NCBI RefSeq assembly: GCF_030815415.1
Contig: NZ_JAUSWW010000001.1
Coordinates: 3,720,001 to 3,784,000 of the forward strand
Direction of reading: 5' to 3'
DNA length: 64,000 nt
From: Streptomyces canus
GTDB taxonomy: Bacteria; Actinomycetota; Actinomycetes; Streptomycetales; Streptomycetaceae
Shown: piece after piece, positions 41,859 through 50,339 of the stretch
How the letters are laid out: every line of letters starts with the position of its first letter
How positions within the stretch are numbered: the first letter of the stretch is position 1
Translations under genes and position numbers: made by a program
Notes under the pieces: generated by a model
The model's input: the letters and a program-made list of their open reading frames with translations, nothing else
Databases searched by the model: none
Told to the model about the DNA's origin: nothing

Positions 41859-42614
41859 TCAGGACGTCGGCAGCTGCTTGCCGTAGTCCACCGTCTCGTC
41901 CTTCTCAGGCTCCTTCAGGCTGAAGGGCTTGCCCCAGCCCGAGAAGGTCAGCGTGCCCGCGCCGCCCGCGCGCTCCAGGCGGAGCGGATACGGCTCGCCC
42001 TCCAGGGAGACGTCCAGCTTGCCGCCGGCGCCGTCGCCGCCGGTGATGCGGATGGTGCGGGTGCCGGACTGTTCGTGGTGGCCGTCGGTGGACAGTTCCC
42101 CGTGCAGGGTCAGCAGGCCCGCCAGGAGGACGTCCTTGTCGGTGAAGCCGCTGAACTTCTTGTACGAGGGGTCTCCCTGCGGCACCTTCACGAACTTGTC
42201 GTCGAGTTTGTCGGCGGCGGCCGTGTCCGTGCCGGAGTCGCCCTTGCCGTCCTGCTGACCCCAGAAGCCCGCGTCGGCCTTGAGATAGAGCTGCTCGCCG
42301 ATCCGCAGCAGCCCGAAGGTCGCGCCCTCGGAGGTGACCGAGCCCGAACCGCCGTCGGACTTGAGACGCATGTCGAGTTTGTAAGTGCGCCCGCTGGTGA
42401 CCACGTTCCCTGAGAGACGCACCGTGTCGGCGGACTCGGCGGCCGCCTTGGTCTTCGTCTGGATCTGGGCGGCCGGCAGCTTGCCGACCCCGTTGGTGCC
42501 CGCGTCGGGGTCGTCACCACCGCACCCGGTCAGGCCCGTTCCCGTCACGACCAGGGCGCACATCGCGCCGAGCAGTCCGGTCCGGCGGGTGCGGCCCTGG
42601 GGAATCGCAGTCAC
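41859..42614 (-). CDS. Lipoprotein of the LppX/LprAFG-like type
   Basis: A 251-residue exported lipoprotein: basic VTAIPQGRTRR, hydrophobic core, lipobox LTGC at about residue 31, then a Gly/Asp tether. The body (KTKAAAESADTVRLSGNVVT, LYLKADAGFW, DGHHEQSGTRTIRITGG, PYPLRLERAGGAGTLTFSGW) resembles the LolA/LprG-like half-barrel that binds lipids in mycobacterial LprG/LppX. The start is GTG with AAGG upstream. It is divergent from the MgtE-like gene. Ligand unknown; classification is by general pattern, not by a diagnostic motif. Confidence 0.78.
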   Translation of the reverse strand: MTAIPQGRTRRTGLLGAMCALVVTGTGLTGCGGDDPDAGTNGVGKLPAAQIQTKTKAAAESADTVRLSGNVVTSGRTYKLDMRLKSDGGSGSVTSEGATFGLLRIGEQLYLKADAGFWGQQDGKGDSGTDTAAADKLDDKFVKVPQGDPSYKKFSGFTDKDVLLAGLLTLHGELSTDGHHEQSGTRTIRITGGDGAGGKLDVSLEGEPYPLRLERAGGAGTLTFSGWGKPFSLKEPEKDETVDYGKQLPTS

Positions 42615-42789
42615 AGGTGGGGCTGCCTTTCTGACGAGGGTCCATCGGAGGCGTACCGCAGGGTACCGGGGCCCCGCGGGCCCGACGGAGCCAGTCCGTC
42701 CGGACCGCCCCACCAGGGCGTACCGCATCGGGACGGGCTAGCCTGAAGCCCGTCGCAGCGGGCAATCGGCGTGAAAAGGAGGCGCAGGC

Positions 42790-44073
42790 ATGGCAGGGGG
42801 TGTCCCCAGGATCTTCGTCTCGCACCTCGCCGGAGTCGCCGTCTTCGATCCGAACGGCGACCAGGTGGGCCGGGTGCGCGACCTGGTCGTCATGCTGCGC
42901 GTCGGACGGAGACCACCGAGAGTGCTCGGCCTCGTCGTCGAACTGTCGACCCGGCGCCGCATCTTCCTGCCCATGACCCGCGTGACCAGCATCGAGTCCG
43001 GCCAGGTCATCACCACCGGGGTGCTCAACGTCCGCCGCTTCGAGCAGCGGCCCACCGAGCGCCTGGTCTTCGGCGAACTCCTGGACCGGCGCGTGACGCT
43101 CGTCGAGGCCAAGGAGGAGGTCACCGTCCTCGACGTGTCCGTGCAGCAATTGCCGGCCCGCCGGGACTGGGAGATCGACCGCGTCTTCGTCCGCAAGGGC
43201 GGCAAGGGCGGTGCCTTCCGCCGCAAGGGCGAGACGCTGACCGTCGAGTGGTCCGCCGTCACCGGCTTCTCCCTGGAGGAGCACGGACAGGGCGCCGAGA
43301 GCCTCCTCGCCACCTTCGAGCAGCTCCGCCCCGCCGACCTGGCGAACGTCCTGCACCATCTCTCCCCCAAGCGCCGCGCGGAGGTCGCCGCGGCCCTCGA
43401 CGACGACCGGCTGGCCGACGTACTCGAAGAGCTCCCCGAGGACGACCAGATCGAGATCCTCGGCAAGCTCAAGGAGGAGCGGGCCGCGGACGTCCTGGAG
43501 GCCATGGACCCGGACGACGCGGCCGACCTGCTCTCCGAGCTCCCCGAGGAGGACCAGGAGCGGCTGCTGAGCCTGATGGAGCCCGCCGACGCGGCCGACA
43601 TGCGGCGCCTGATGTCGTACGAGGAGCACACGGCCGGCGGTCTGATGACGACCGAGCCGATCGTCCTGCGGCCGGACGCCACCGTCGCCGACGCCCTCGC
43701 CCGGGTCCGCAACGCCGACCTGTCGCCCGCCCTCGCCGCCCAGGTGTACGTCTGCCGCCCGCCCGACGAGACGCCGACGGGCAAGTACCTCGGCACGGTC
43801 CACTTCCAGCGCCTGCTGCGGGACCCGCCGTACACCCTGGTCAGCGCGATCATCGACGACGACCTCCAGCCCCTGGACCCGGACGCCGCGCTGCCGGTCG
43901 TCGCCGGGTTCTTCGCGACGTACGACATGGTGGCGGCGCCCGTCGTGGACGACTCCGGGTCGCTGCTGGGCGCGGTGACCGTGGACGACGTACTGGACCA
44001 CATGCTGCCGGAGGACTGGCGTGAGACCGAGTTCCACCTCGACGAGGACGAGGTGACTCCGCATGGCTCCTGA
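42790..44073 (+). CDS. Soluble MgtE-N/CBS protein lacking the transport domain
   Basis: A 427-residue cytoplasmic protein. Residues 1-~95 look like a PRC-barrel (FDPNGDQVGRVRDLVVML); ~175-290 form the MgtE N superhelix (LRPADLANVLHHLSPKRRAE, LADVLEELPEDDQIEILG, ADLLSELPEEDQERLLSLM); ~290-420 hold a CBS pair (YEEHTAGGLMTTEPIVLRPD; APVVDDSGSLLGAVTVDDVL). In full MgtE these sense Mg2+ and gate a membrane pore, but no membrane segment follows here. It overlaps the DUF1003 membrane protein gene by 11 nt, so the two products may act together. ATG preceded by AAAAGGAGGCGCAGGC. Likely a Mg2+ sensor; partner unproven. Confidence 0.9.
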   Translation: MAGGVPRIFVSHLAGVAVFDPNGDQVGRVRDLVVMLRVGRRPPRVLGLVVELSTRRRIFLPMTRVTSIESGQVITTGVLNVRRFEQRPTERLVFGELLDRRVTLVEAKEEVTVLDVSVQQLPARRDWEIDRVFVRKGGKGGAFRRKGETLTVEWSAVTGFSLEEHGQGAESLLATFEQLRPADLANVLHHLSPKRRAEVAAALDDDRLADVLEELPEDDQIEILGKLKEERAADVLEAMDPDDAADLLSELPEEDQERLLSLMEPADAADMRRLMSYEEHTAGGLMTTEPIVLRPDATVADALARVRNADLSPALAAQVYVCRPPDETPTGKYLGTVHFQRLLRDPPYTLVSAIIDDDLQPLDPDAALPVVAGFFATYDMVAAPVVDDSGSLLGAVTVDDVLDHMLPEDWRETEFHLDEDEVTPHGS

Positions 44074-44647
44074 GCGTGAGACGGGCCGCGAGCGCACCCC
44101 CGCGGGCGCCACCGCCGCCACGCGCCCGCGTGCCCGCCTGGACCAGCCCCGGCCGCCCCGGCGGCGCCTGCTGCCCGAGTGGGACCCGGAGGCCTTCGGA
44201 CGGCTCTCGGAGCGCATCGCGCGGTTCCTCGGCACCGGGCGGTTCATCGTCTGGATGACGATCGTCATCATCGTGTGGGTGCTGTGGAACATCTTCGCGC
44301 CGGGCGACCTGAAGTTCGACCACTATCCCTTCATCTTCCTGACCCTGATGCTGTCCCTCCAGGCCTCCTACGCGGCCCCGCTGATCCTGCTCGCGCAGAA
44401 CCGGCAGGACGACCGCGACCGGGTCAACCTCGAACAGGACCGTAAGTCGAACGAGCGGTCGATCGCGGACACCGAGTACCTGACCCGCGAGATCGCCGCC
44501 CTGCGGATCGGCCTCGGCGAGGTCGCCACCCGGGACTGGATCCGCTCCGAGCTGCAGGACCTGGTGAAGGAAATGGAGGAGCGACGGGACGGCCACGTCG
44601 TATTCCCGGCAGAACGGTCTGCGGGACGTGACGTAGAAGACCGCTGA
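44063..44647 (+). CDS. DUF1003 membrane protein
   Basis: A 194-residue protein with a Pro/Arg-rich N-terminus (~1-45), two membrane segments (RFIVWMTIVIIVWVLWNIF; FIFLTLMLSLQASYAAPLIL) and a cytoplasmic helix/coiled-coil tail starting with the DUF1003 signature LLAQNRQDDRDRVNLEQDRK. Its start overlaps the MgtE-like gene by 11 nt. Function of the family is unknown to me; the coupling suggests it recruits the Mg2+-sensing protein to the membrane. Confidence 0.9.
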   Translation: MAPERETGRERTPAGATAATRPRARLDQPRPPRRRLLPEWDPEAFGRLSERIARFLGTGRFIVWMTIVIIVWVLWNIFAPGDLKFDHYPFIFLTLMLSLQASYAAPLILLAQNRQDDRDRVNLEQDRKSNERSIADTEYLTREIAALRIGLGEVATRDWIRSELQDLVKEMEERRDGHVVFPAERSAGRDVEDR

Positions 44648-44690
44648 CGGGCATCCCGGGGGCACGCCACCGAGCCGTACCATCGTCCTT

Positions 44691-45824
44691 ATGGCTAGCG
44701 AAGACGCGGTGCGCGAGGCACTGGCGACGGTGAACGACCCCGAGATCAACCGACCCATCACCGAACTGGGAATGGTCAAGTCGGTGGACATCGGCGCGGA
44801 CGGAGCGGTCGCGGTCGCCGTCTACCTGACCGTGTCCGGCTGCCCCATGCGCGAGACGATCACCCAGCGTGTGACCGACGCGGTCGCGGCGGTCGAGGGC
44901 GTCACCGGTGTGGACGTCACGCTCGACGTCATGAGCGACGAACAGCGCAAGGAGCTGGCGACGGCCCTGCGCGGAGGCCAGACCGAGCGCGAGGTCCCCT
45001 TCGCCAAGCCGGGCTCGCTCACGCGCGTGTACGCGGTCGCCTCCGGCAAGGGCGGCGTCGGCAAGTCCTCGGTGACGGTGAACCTGGCGGCGGCGCTGGC
45101 CGCGGACGGTCTGAAGGTGGGCGTCGTGGACGCCGACATCTACGGCCACTCCGTGCCCCGCATGCTGGGCGCCGACGGGCGTCCGACCCAGGTCGAGAAC
45201 ATGATCATGCCGCCGTCGGCACACGGCGTGAAGGTCATCTCCATCGGCATGTTCACCCCGGGCAACGCCCCGGTGGTGTGGCGCGGCCCGATGCTGCACA
45301 GGGCTCTTCAGCAGTTCCTCGCGGACGTGTACTGGGGTGACCTCGACGTCCTCCTCCTCGACCTTCCGCCGGGCACGGGCGACATCGCGATCTCCGTGGC
45401 CCAGCTGGTCCCGAACGCCGAGATCCTGGTCGTCACGACCCCGCAGCAGGCCGCCGCCGAGGTGGCCGAGCGGGCGGGTGCCATCGCCGTCCAGACCCAC
45501 CAGAAGATCGTCGGCGTGGTCGAGAACATGTCCGGCATGCCCTGCCCGCACTGCGACGAGATGGTCGACATCTTCGGCACGGGCGGCGGCCAGATGGTCG
45601 CCGACGGCCTCACGAAGACGACGGGCGCGACGGTCCCGGTCCTCGGCTCCATCCCGATCGACGTCCGCCTGCGCGAGGGCGGCGACGACGGCAAGCCGGT
45701 CGTCCTGAGCGACCCGGACTCCCCGGCGGGCGCGGCCCTGCGGGCGATCGCGGGGAAGCTGGGCGGACGCCAGCGCGGCCTCGCGGGACTGTCCCTGGGG
45801 ATCACCCCGCGGAACAAGTTCTAG
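44691..45824 (+). CDS. mrp: Mrp/ApbC-family P-loop ATPase, iron-sulfur cluster carrier
   Basis: A 377-residue protein with an N-terminal MIP18/DUF59 domain (VNDPEINRPITELGMVKSV, VSGCPMRETI) and a C-terminal Mrp ATPase. The deviant Walker A is ASGKGGVGKSS near 120, Walker B-type LLLDLPPGTGD near 222 and the Fe-S-binding CPHC near 283 (GMPCPHCDEMVDIFG). It is expected to bind and deliver [4Fe-4S] clusters. A TACCAT box ends 7 nt before the ATG and no Shine-Dalgarno is present, so the mRNA may be leaderless. A strong bidirectional terminator follows. Confidence 0.94.
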   Translation: MASEDAVREALATVNDPEINRPITELGMVKSVDIGADGAVAVAVYLTVSGCPMRETITQRVTDAVAAVEGVTGVDVTLDVMSDEQRKELATALRGGQTEREVPFAKPGSLTRVYAVASGKGGVGKSSVTVNLAAALAADGLKVGVVDADIYGHSVPRMLGADGRPTQVENMIMPPSAHGVKVISIGMFTPGNAPVVWRGPMLHRALQQFLADVYWGDLDVLLLDLPPGTGDIAISVAQLVPNAEILVVTTPQQAAAEVAERAGAIAVQTHQKIVGVVENMSGMPCPHCDEMVDIFGTGGGQMVADGLTKTTGATVPVLGSIPIDVRLREGGDDGKPVVLSDPDSPAGAALRAIAGKLGGRQRGLAGLSLGITPRNKF

Positions 45825-45828
45825 ATCC

Positions 45829-45879
45829 TCCTACGACGAGGGGCGCCGGCTCACGGAGTCGGCGCCCCTCGTCGTAGGA
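45829..45879. terminator. Bidirectional terminator between mrp and the convergent hypothetical gene
   Basis: A perfect 19-bp stem: TCCTACGACGAGGGGCGCC (45829-45847) with GGCGCCCCTCGTCGTAGGA (45861-45879) and a 13-nt loop. Confidence 0.92.
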
Positions 45880-45883
45880 CGGG

Positions 45884-46540
45884 CTATGCGTCGTAGGCCG
45901 AGATGTCCTTGATCATGGCGAAGCCGAGCCCGTACGCGCTCATGCCTCTCCCGTACGCCCCCACATGCACGCCCTCCGGCGTGGACCCGGCGAGCACCCA
46001 GCCGAACTCGGACTCGCGGTAGTGGAAGGACGTCGGCACCCCGTCCACGGGGAGCGACAGGGTCGACCAGTCCGAACCGTCGAGGTCGTCGGCCAGGGCC
46101 CACGCCGTCTCCGTCTGCTGGTCCAGCCAGTCGTCGCGCAGCGAGTGGTCCATCGAGCCGGGCCAGGTGAAGGACAGCAGCCCGACCCCCGCGAGCCACG
46201 CCGCCGAGGAGACGGACGTCGCCTCGAGAAGCCCCGTGCCGTCGGCGCTCCTGCGGGACGGATTCGCCGCGACGGTCACCACCACCGCGAACTTCTCCTT
46301 GTCCTCCGACGCCTCGTTCCGTACGGAGGGCTCGTCACCGTGCCCGATCGAACCGTGTTCGACGGCACCGTCCGCCGCCGTCCCGACCTGCATCAGCCAG
46401 CGCGGACCCGTGAAGGCCTCGTCGAGGCCGTACCACGGGAAGGGCGCCAGCAGGTAGCCGTCGACCGTGCGCCGGGCGGAGGGGACCTGCTGTCCGCCCT
46501 CCGCCGGGGCCTGTGCGACCGCCTGACTCGTCGTCTCCAT
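45884..46540 (-). CDS. Conserved hypothetical protein
   Basis: A 218-residue soluble protein without a recognised domain. It is rich in Trp/Tyr and Gly (GYLLAPFPWYGLDEAFTGPR, TFHYRESEFGWVLAG-like C-terminal part, VHVGAYGRGMSAYGLGFAMI). The ATG at 46540 follows GGAGGCGTCCGGGCAC. It is monocistronic, bounded by terminators at 45829 and 46740. The layout resembles small actinomycete proteins of unknown role adjacent to mrp and tatB. No signal peptide is visible. Confidence 0.78.
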   Translation of the reverse strand: METTSQAVAQAPAEGGQQVPSARRTVDGYLLAPFPWYGLDEAFTGPRWLMQVGTAADGAVEHGSIGHGDEPSVRNEASEDKEKFAVVVTVAANPSRRSADGTGLLEATSVSSAAWLAGVGLLSFTWPGSMDHSLRDDWLDQQTETAWALADDLDGSDWSTLSLPVDGVPTSFHYRESEFGWVLAGSTPEGVHVGAYGRGMSAYGLGFAMIKDISAYDA

Positions 46541-46739
46541 GTGCCCGGACGCCTCCTCGTTCCTCGTCGGTCCGGAACGGCCCACCCCCCTTCGGGCGAC
46601 TCGTCCGGTCCGCACAACAACTCGGCAGCATAGCCACCCCACCGGGACCAGCAGGGAAAGCGCCCGGCGCGCGGGGCGTCCGGGCGTCGGGATCAGGCCG
46701 CACGGAGGCCCGGCGAGATATGAAACGCGTCACGTACGA

Positions 46740-46770
46740 CTCAGCCGCACGTCACTGACGTGCGGCTGAG
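46740..46770. terminator. Inverted repeat after tatB
   Basis: A 31-bp palindrome with 15-bp arms CTCAGCCGCACGTCA and TGACGTGCGGCTGAG around a single C (46755), positioned 31 bp after the tatB stop on the minus strand. Confidence 0.75.
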
Positions 46771-46801
46771 GAGCATGGGTACGACTGCGGGTGTACGACG
46801 T

Positions 46802-47242
46802 TCAGGTGGCGTCCGCGTCGAAGACCGGGCGGTCGTCCTTGCCGTCGTCATCGGGCTTCTTGGTCATGTCGATCCGGCCGCCTGACGACGACCCGGAGGA
46901 GGACGAGGACGACTCCGACTCACGGCCGTGGACCGCGTCGGTGACCTCGGCCATCTCCTTCTTGATGTCGAAGCCGTTGCGGATCTCCTTGAGCCCCAGC
47001 TCGTCGTTGTCCATCTGCTTGCGGATGAACGTCTTGGGGTTCAGGTCCTCGAACTCGAAGTCCTTGAACTCGGGACCGAGTTCCGAGCGGATGTCCTGCT
47101 TGGCGCTCTCCGAGAACTCCCGGATCTTCCGGACGGTCCGCATGACGTCCTGGATGACCTTCGGGAGCTTGTCCGGACCGAAGACGAGCACGGCGAGGAC
47201 AACGAGCGTCACCAGCTCGAGCGGTCCTATGTCATTGAACAC
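46802..47242 (-). CDS. tatB: TatB, Sec-independent translocase subunit
   Basis: A 146-residue TatB. One N-terminal membrane helix (LELVTLVVLAVLVFGPDKLP) ends with the Tat-specific FGPDKLP hinge, followed by an amphipathic helix (VIQDVMRTVRKIREFSESAK) and a long helical cytoplasmic part, then a Ser/Gly-rich tail. TatB works with TatC as the twin-arginine signal receptor. The start is GTG with AAGGAG in front. The gene lies downstream of htrA in the same orientation (170-bp gap). Confidence 0.93.
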   Translation of the reverse strand: MFNDIGPLELVTLVVLAVLVFGPDKLPKVIQDVMRTVRKIREFSESAKQDIRSELGPEFKDFEFEDLNPKTFIRKQMDNDELGLKEIRNGFDIKKEMAEVTDAVHGRESESSSSSSGSSSGGRIDMTKKPDDDGKDDRPVFDADAT

Positions 47243-47412
47243 CTGAAGCTCCTTGCGATGTCCGGGCCGGGTCCACGGTACCCGGCGATCCGGTACGACC
47301 GGTACTGTCCCGAGGCCTCCGAGTGCGCGGGCATGAGCGGTTTTGAGGGTTGTTTGCCTTGTGGGGCCGGGTTTGCGGGCGCGCCTGTGAGGTTTCTGTC
47401 AATCGGGGGCGC

Positions 47413-49248
47413 TCAATCGCCGTCCGAGGATCCGAGCACCAGGGCGATGGTCAGCTCCTCGCCGCCGCGTTCCACGGTGAGCTCCAGCCGGTCGCCCGGG
47501 CGGTGGGCGCGGGTCTTGACGATCAGCTCCTCGCCGGAGTGGATGCGCTGGCCGTCGACCGCGGTGATGACGTCGCCCGACTTGATGCCGGCCTTGTCCC
47601 CGGCGCCACCGGCGATGACCGCGGGCCCGCCGTCGTTGCCCTTCGTACCGACGCGGGCGCCGTCGCCCGAGTAGTCCATGTCGAGGGTGACGCCGATGAC
47701 CGGGTGGGTCGCCTTGCCGGTGTTGATCAGCTCTTCGGCGACCCGCTTGCCCTGGTTGATGGGGATGGCGAAGCCGAGGCCGATGGAGCCGGACTGGGCG
47801 CCGCCGGAGTCGGAGCCGTCGTCGGCGGAGCGGATCGCGGAGTTGATGCCGATGACCCGGGCCTTGGAGTCGAGGAGGGGGCCGCCGGAGTTGCCGGGGT
47901 TGATGGGCGCGTCGGTCTGCAGGGCGTCGACGTACGACACGTCGCTGCCGTCGCCGCTCTCGCCGCCGGCCGTGATGGGGCGCTCCTTGGCGCTGATGAT
48001 CCCGGAGGTGACGGTGCCCTCCAGGTCGAAGGGGGCGCCGATGGCGACGACCGGGTCGCCGACCTGGACGCTGTCGGAGTTGCCCAGGTTCATGGGCCGG
48101 AGTCCGCTGACGCCGGTGACCTTCACGACGGCGAGGTCGTAGCCGCTGTCCCGTCCGACGACGGTGGCCTTGGCGGTGTCGCCGCTGTGGAAGGTGACGG
48201 ATATGTCCCCGTCGGCTCCGGCGGGCTCGACGACGTGGTTGTTGGTGAGGATGTGGCCCCGGTCGTCGAGCACGAACCCGGTGCCGGTGCCCTGCTCCTC
48301 CGCGCCGCTCACATGGAGGGTCACCACGCTGGGCAGCGCCCGTGCGGCGATCCCCGCCACGCTGTCCGGCGCCCGCCCTGCGGGCTCGGCGTCGGCCTGC
48401 GGCAGCTCCACGTCCCCCACACCGCCATTGCTCTCCAGGTAGGCCCCTACGGCCCCGCCGACGCCTCCGGACACGAGCGCGAGCAGCGCGGCACCGACGA
48501 CGAGGACCTTCCTGGCCCGCTTTCGGCGCCCGTCCGTGGGGACGGCCGCGCCGTTCTGCTGGAGGGAGGTGGGGAGGGGGACGGGGGCCCAGGGGTCGTA
48601 GTTTCGCCAGGGGTTGGCGGGGGGTGGGGTGGACGGGGTCTCGGCGTAGGGCGCCGGAGGGGGTGCGTCCGCGAAGGAGGGAGCGCCCGGGGCCGGCGCG
48701 GGGGTGCCGTGCGCCTGTGGGGGCGTCGGTATCGCCGTGCCGTGGGACGGGGTGCCGGCCGGGTGCTGCACCGGCGGGGCCGGGGCCCAGGGGCCGGGCT
48801 CGCCGTACGGCGGGGTGCTGTACGGGTCGGGGTCGTGCAGGGGCTTGGGAGAGGGGTCTGCCGTGCCCTCCTCCACCGCCGGGGCGGTGCGCGTGACGGG
48901 CAGGCTCAGCTCGAAGTCACCGTCACCCTGGGTCCCCGCGGGGACCCGGTCCTCGGGCGGGGTCCCGGGCTCGCGTCCGGGCTCAGGCTCGGACGAACCG
49001 TCCTCGCGCACGGCATCCCGCGGCGACCTCAGCGCGAAGTCGCCGCCGGCATCGGCCGCGTCGGCCGGCTGCTGAGGCTGCTTCAGCTCGTAGTCACCGT
49101 CGGCGGTGGGACCCGGCACCGGAGGTGCCCCCTCGGTCCCCGCGCTGTACTCGCCCGGCGCGGCCGGAGCCCCCTCCGCCTGGCCCGCAGGGCCCTGCGG
49201 ACGCGGTCGGCTCCACCACTTCGCCTTCGTGGGCTTCCCCTCGTTCAT
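47413..49248 (-). CDS. HtrA/DegP-like membrane-anchored serine protease with PDZ domain
   Basis: A 611-residue protein. Residues 1-~245 are a Pro/Gly/Ala-rich cytoplasmic segment containing three copies of GD[YF]xLxxP; one membrane helix (VLVVGAALLALVSGGVGGAVG) lies at about 253-275. The trypsin-like domain has His in ILTNNHVVEP, Asp in YDLAVVKV and Ser in NPGNSGGPLLD, so the triad is complete. A C-terminal PDZ domain (about 510-600; VITAVDGQRIHSGEELIV) follows. It is expected to degrade or sense misfolded envelope proteins. It lies 155 bp downstream of the anti-sigma gene with GGGGAGAGC before the ATG. The set sigma factor, anti-sigma factor, HtrA and TatB mirrors the mycobacterial sigE-rseA-htrA-tatB locus (from memory). 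Confidence 0.93.
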   Translation of the reverse strand: MNEGKPTKAKWWSRPRPQGPAGQAEGAPAAPGEYSAGTEGAPPVPGPTADGDYELKQPQQPADAADAGGDFALRSPRDAVREDGSSEPEPGREPGTPPEDRVPAGTQGDGDFELSLPVTRTAPAVEEGTADPSPKPLHDPDPYSTPPYGEPGPWAPAPPVQHPAGTPSHGTAIPTPPQAHGTPAPAPGAPSFADAPPPAPYAETPSTPPPANPWRNYDPWAPVPLPTSLQQNGAAVPTDGRRKRARKVLVVGAALLALVSGGVGGAVGAYLESNGGVGDVELPQADAEPAGRAPDSVAGIAARALPSVVTLHVSGAEEQGTGTGFVLDDRGHILTNNHVVEPAGADGDISVTFHSGDTAKATVVGRDSGYDLAVVKVTGVSGLRPMNLGNSDSVQVGDPVVAIGAPFDLEGTVTSGIISAKERPITAGGESGDGSDVSYVDALQTDAPINPGNSGGPLLDSKARVIGINSAIRSADDGSDSGGAQSGSIGLGFAIPINQGKRVAEELINTGKATHPVIGVTLDMDYSGDGARVGTKGNDGGPAVIAGGAGDKAGIKSGDVITAVDGQRIHSGEELIVKTRAHRPGDRLELTVERGGEELTIALVLGSSDGD

Positions 49249-49403
49249 GCTCTCCCCACACCGGGGCCTGGCCGGCACGTCGGCCCCGCTCACCTGCGCC
49301 TGTCAGGCACGCTGCCGCCATCACGGCCTGATCTGCCGGACAGGCGCGGGCACGGCTCTCCCTGGATTCAACCAGGTTCGGGTGCCGGCGCGCAGAGGCC
49401 GGG

Positions 49404-50339
49404 TCAGTGGGCGGTGCCGGAGGGGGAGGAGGTCGCGTGGGGGACGGGTGCGGCGAGCAGGCCCCGCGGGGTGAGGTCCGCGGACGTGGACCAGGAGGTC
49501 AGGGTCAGCGGCGGGGTCGCGCTGAGCGGACGTATCAACGGGGACATGGCGGCCGCGCCGGCCACCACGGGTGCGGTCAGCGTGGCCTCGTGCGCCTGGG
49601 TGCCGGGAACCAGCGGCGCGGACACCTCGGTCGGGGCGACCGGGGCGTCGATCCGGGACTGGTCCTGGGCGAACAGCGGACCCACCGCACGACGGCGCTG
49701 GCTGTCGGGTGTCGCGGCGCCCGTCCCGCCCTGCGTGCGGGCCGGGGTGACATTACTGCCGCCCGAGCCGCCACGGGCGTCCGTGTCGGTCGGCGCGACC
49801 GTGGCGACACCGCCCAGCGCGATCGCGGCCAGCGACACCGCCCCGCCCACGACGAACGCGAACCGCATACCGCGCGACGCCGATCTCTCGGCCTCGTGCC
49901 GGCTGACGTCATGGATGCGGAAACCGCCGCTGGAGGGGTTGAGCGCGGAAGCGTGCGGCGTCGCGGGGACGTAGTCGAACGCGAAACGCTCGCCCCGCTT
50001 CACGCCGAAGACTCCGGCGCTGCCGGGTCTTCCGGAGAAGCCGTCGGCGAATCCTCCCCCGAACGGCGAGCCGCCGTCCGAGTCACCTCCGCCGGGCAGC
50101 CCCTGGAGGCGGGCCAGGAAGCTCTCGGAGGGAGGCGGCGGCGCTGCCTCCGCGAAGACGTTCTTCAGTCGGCGCTGGGCGTCGGCCTCGGCCTTGCACC
50201 TGGCGCAGGTGGCCAGGTGAGCGAGGACGCGCTCGCGCGTCTCATGACCGAGCTCGCCATCGACCAGCGCGGCGAGTCGGTCTCCCAGGTGCTGCTCAGC
50301 AAACCGCCCTTCGGCGGGATTGGGCCGTGATCCACTCAC
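49404..50339 (-). CDS. Anti-sigma factor with zinc-finger (zf-HC2) domain, RseA-like
   Basis: A 311-residue protein. The N-terminal zinc-binding anti-sigma motif is intact: HLGDRLAALVDGELGHETRE with HLATCARCKAEAD, giving His-x3-Cys-x2-Cys at about 44-52. A middle disordered segment contains FAFDYVPATPHASALNPSSG, and one membrane segment (FAFVVGGAVSLAAIALGGVA, about 160-180) leaves a Thr/Ser/Pro-rich outer part. It should hold the ECF sigma factor inactive until an envelope signal. The GTG start overlaps the sigma factor stop by 4 nt (GTGA), so the ratio of the two proteins is set by translational coupling. Confidence 0.88.
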   Translation of the reverse strand: MSGSRPNPAEGRFAEQHLGDRLAALVDGELGHETRERVLAHLATCARCKAEADAQRRLKNVFAEAAPPPPSESFLARLQGLPGGGDSDGGSPFGGGFADGFSGRPGSAGVFGVKRGERFAFDYVPATPHASALNPSSGGFRIHDVSRHEAERSASRGMRFAFVVGGAVSLAAIALGGVATVAPTDTDARGGSGGSNVTPARTQGGTGAATPDSQRRRAVGPLFAQDQSRIDAPVAPTEVSAPLVPGTQAHEATLTAPVVAGAAAMSPLIRPLSATPPLTLTSWSTSADLTPRGLLAAPVPHATSSPSGTAH

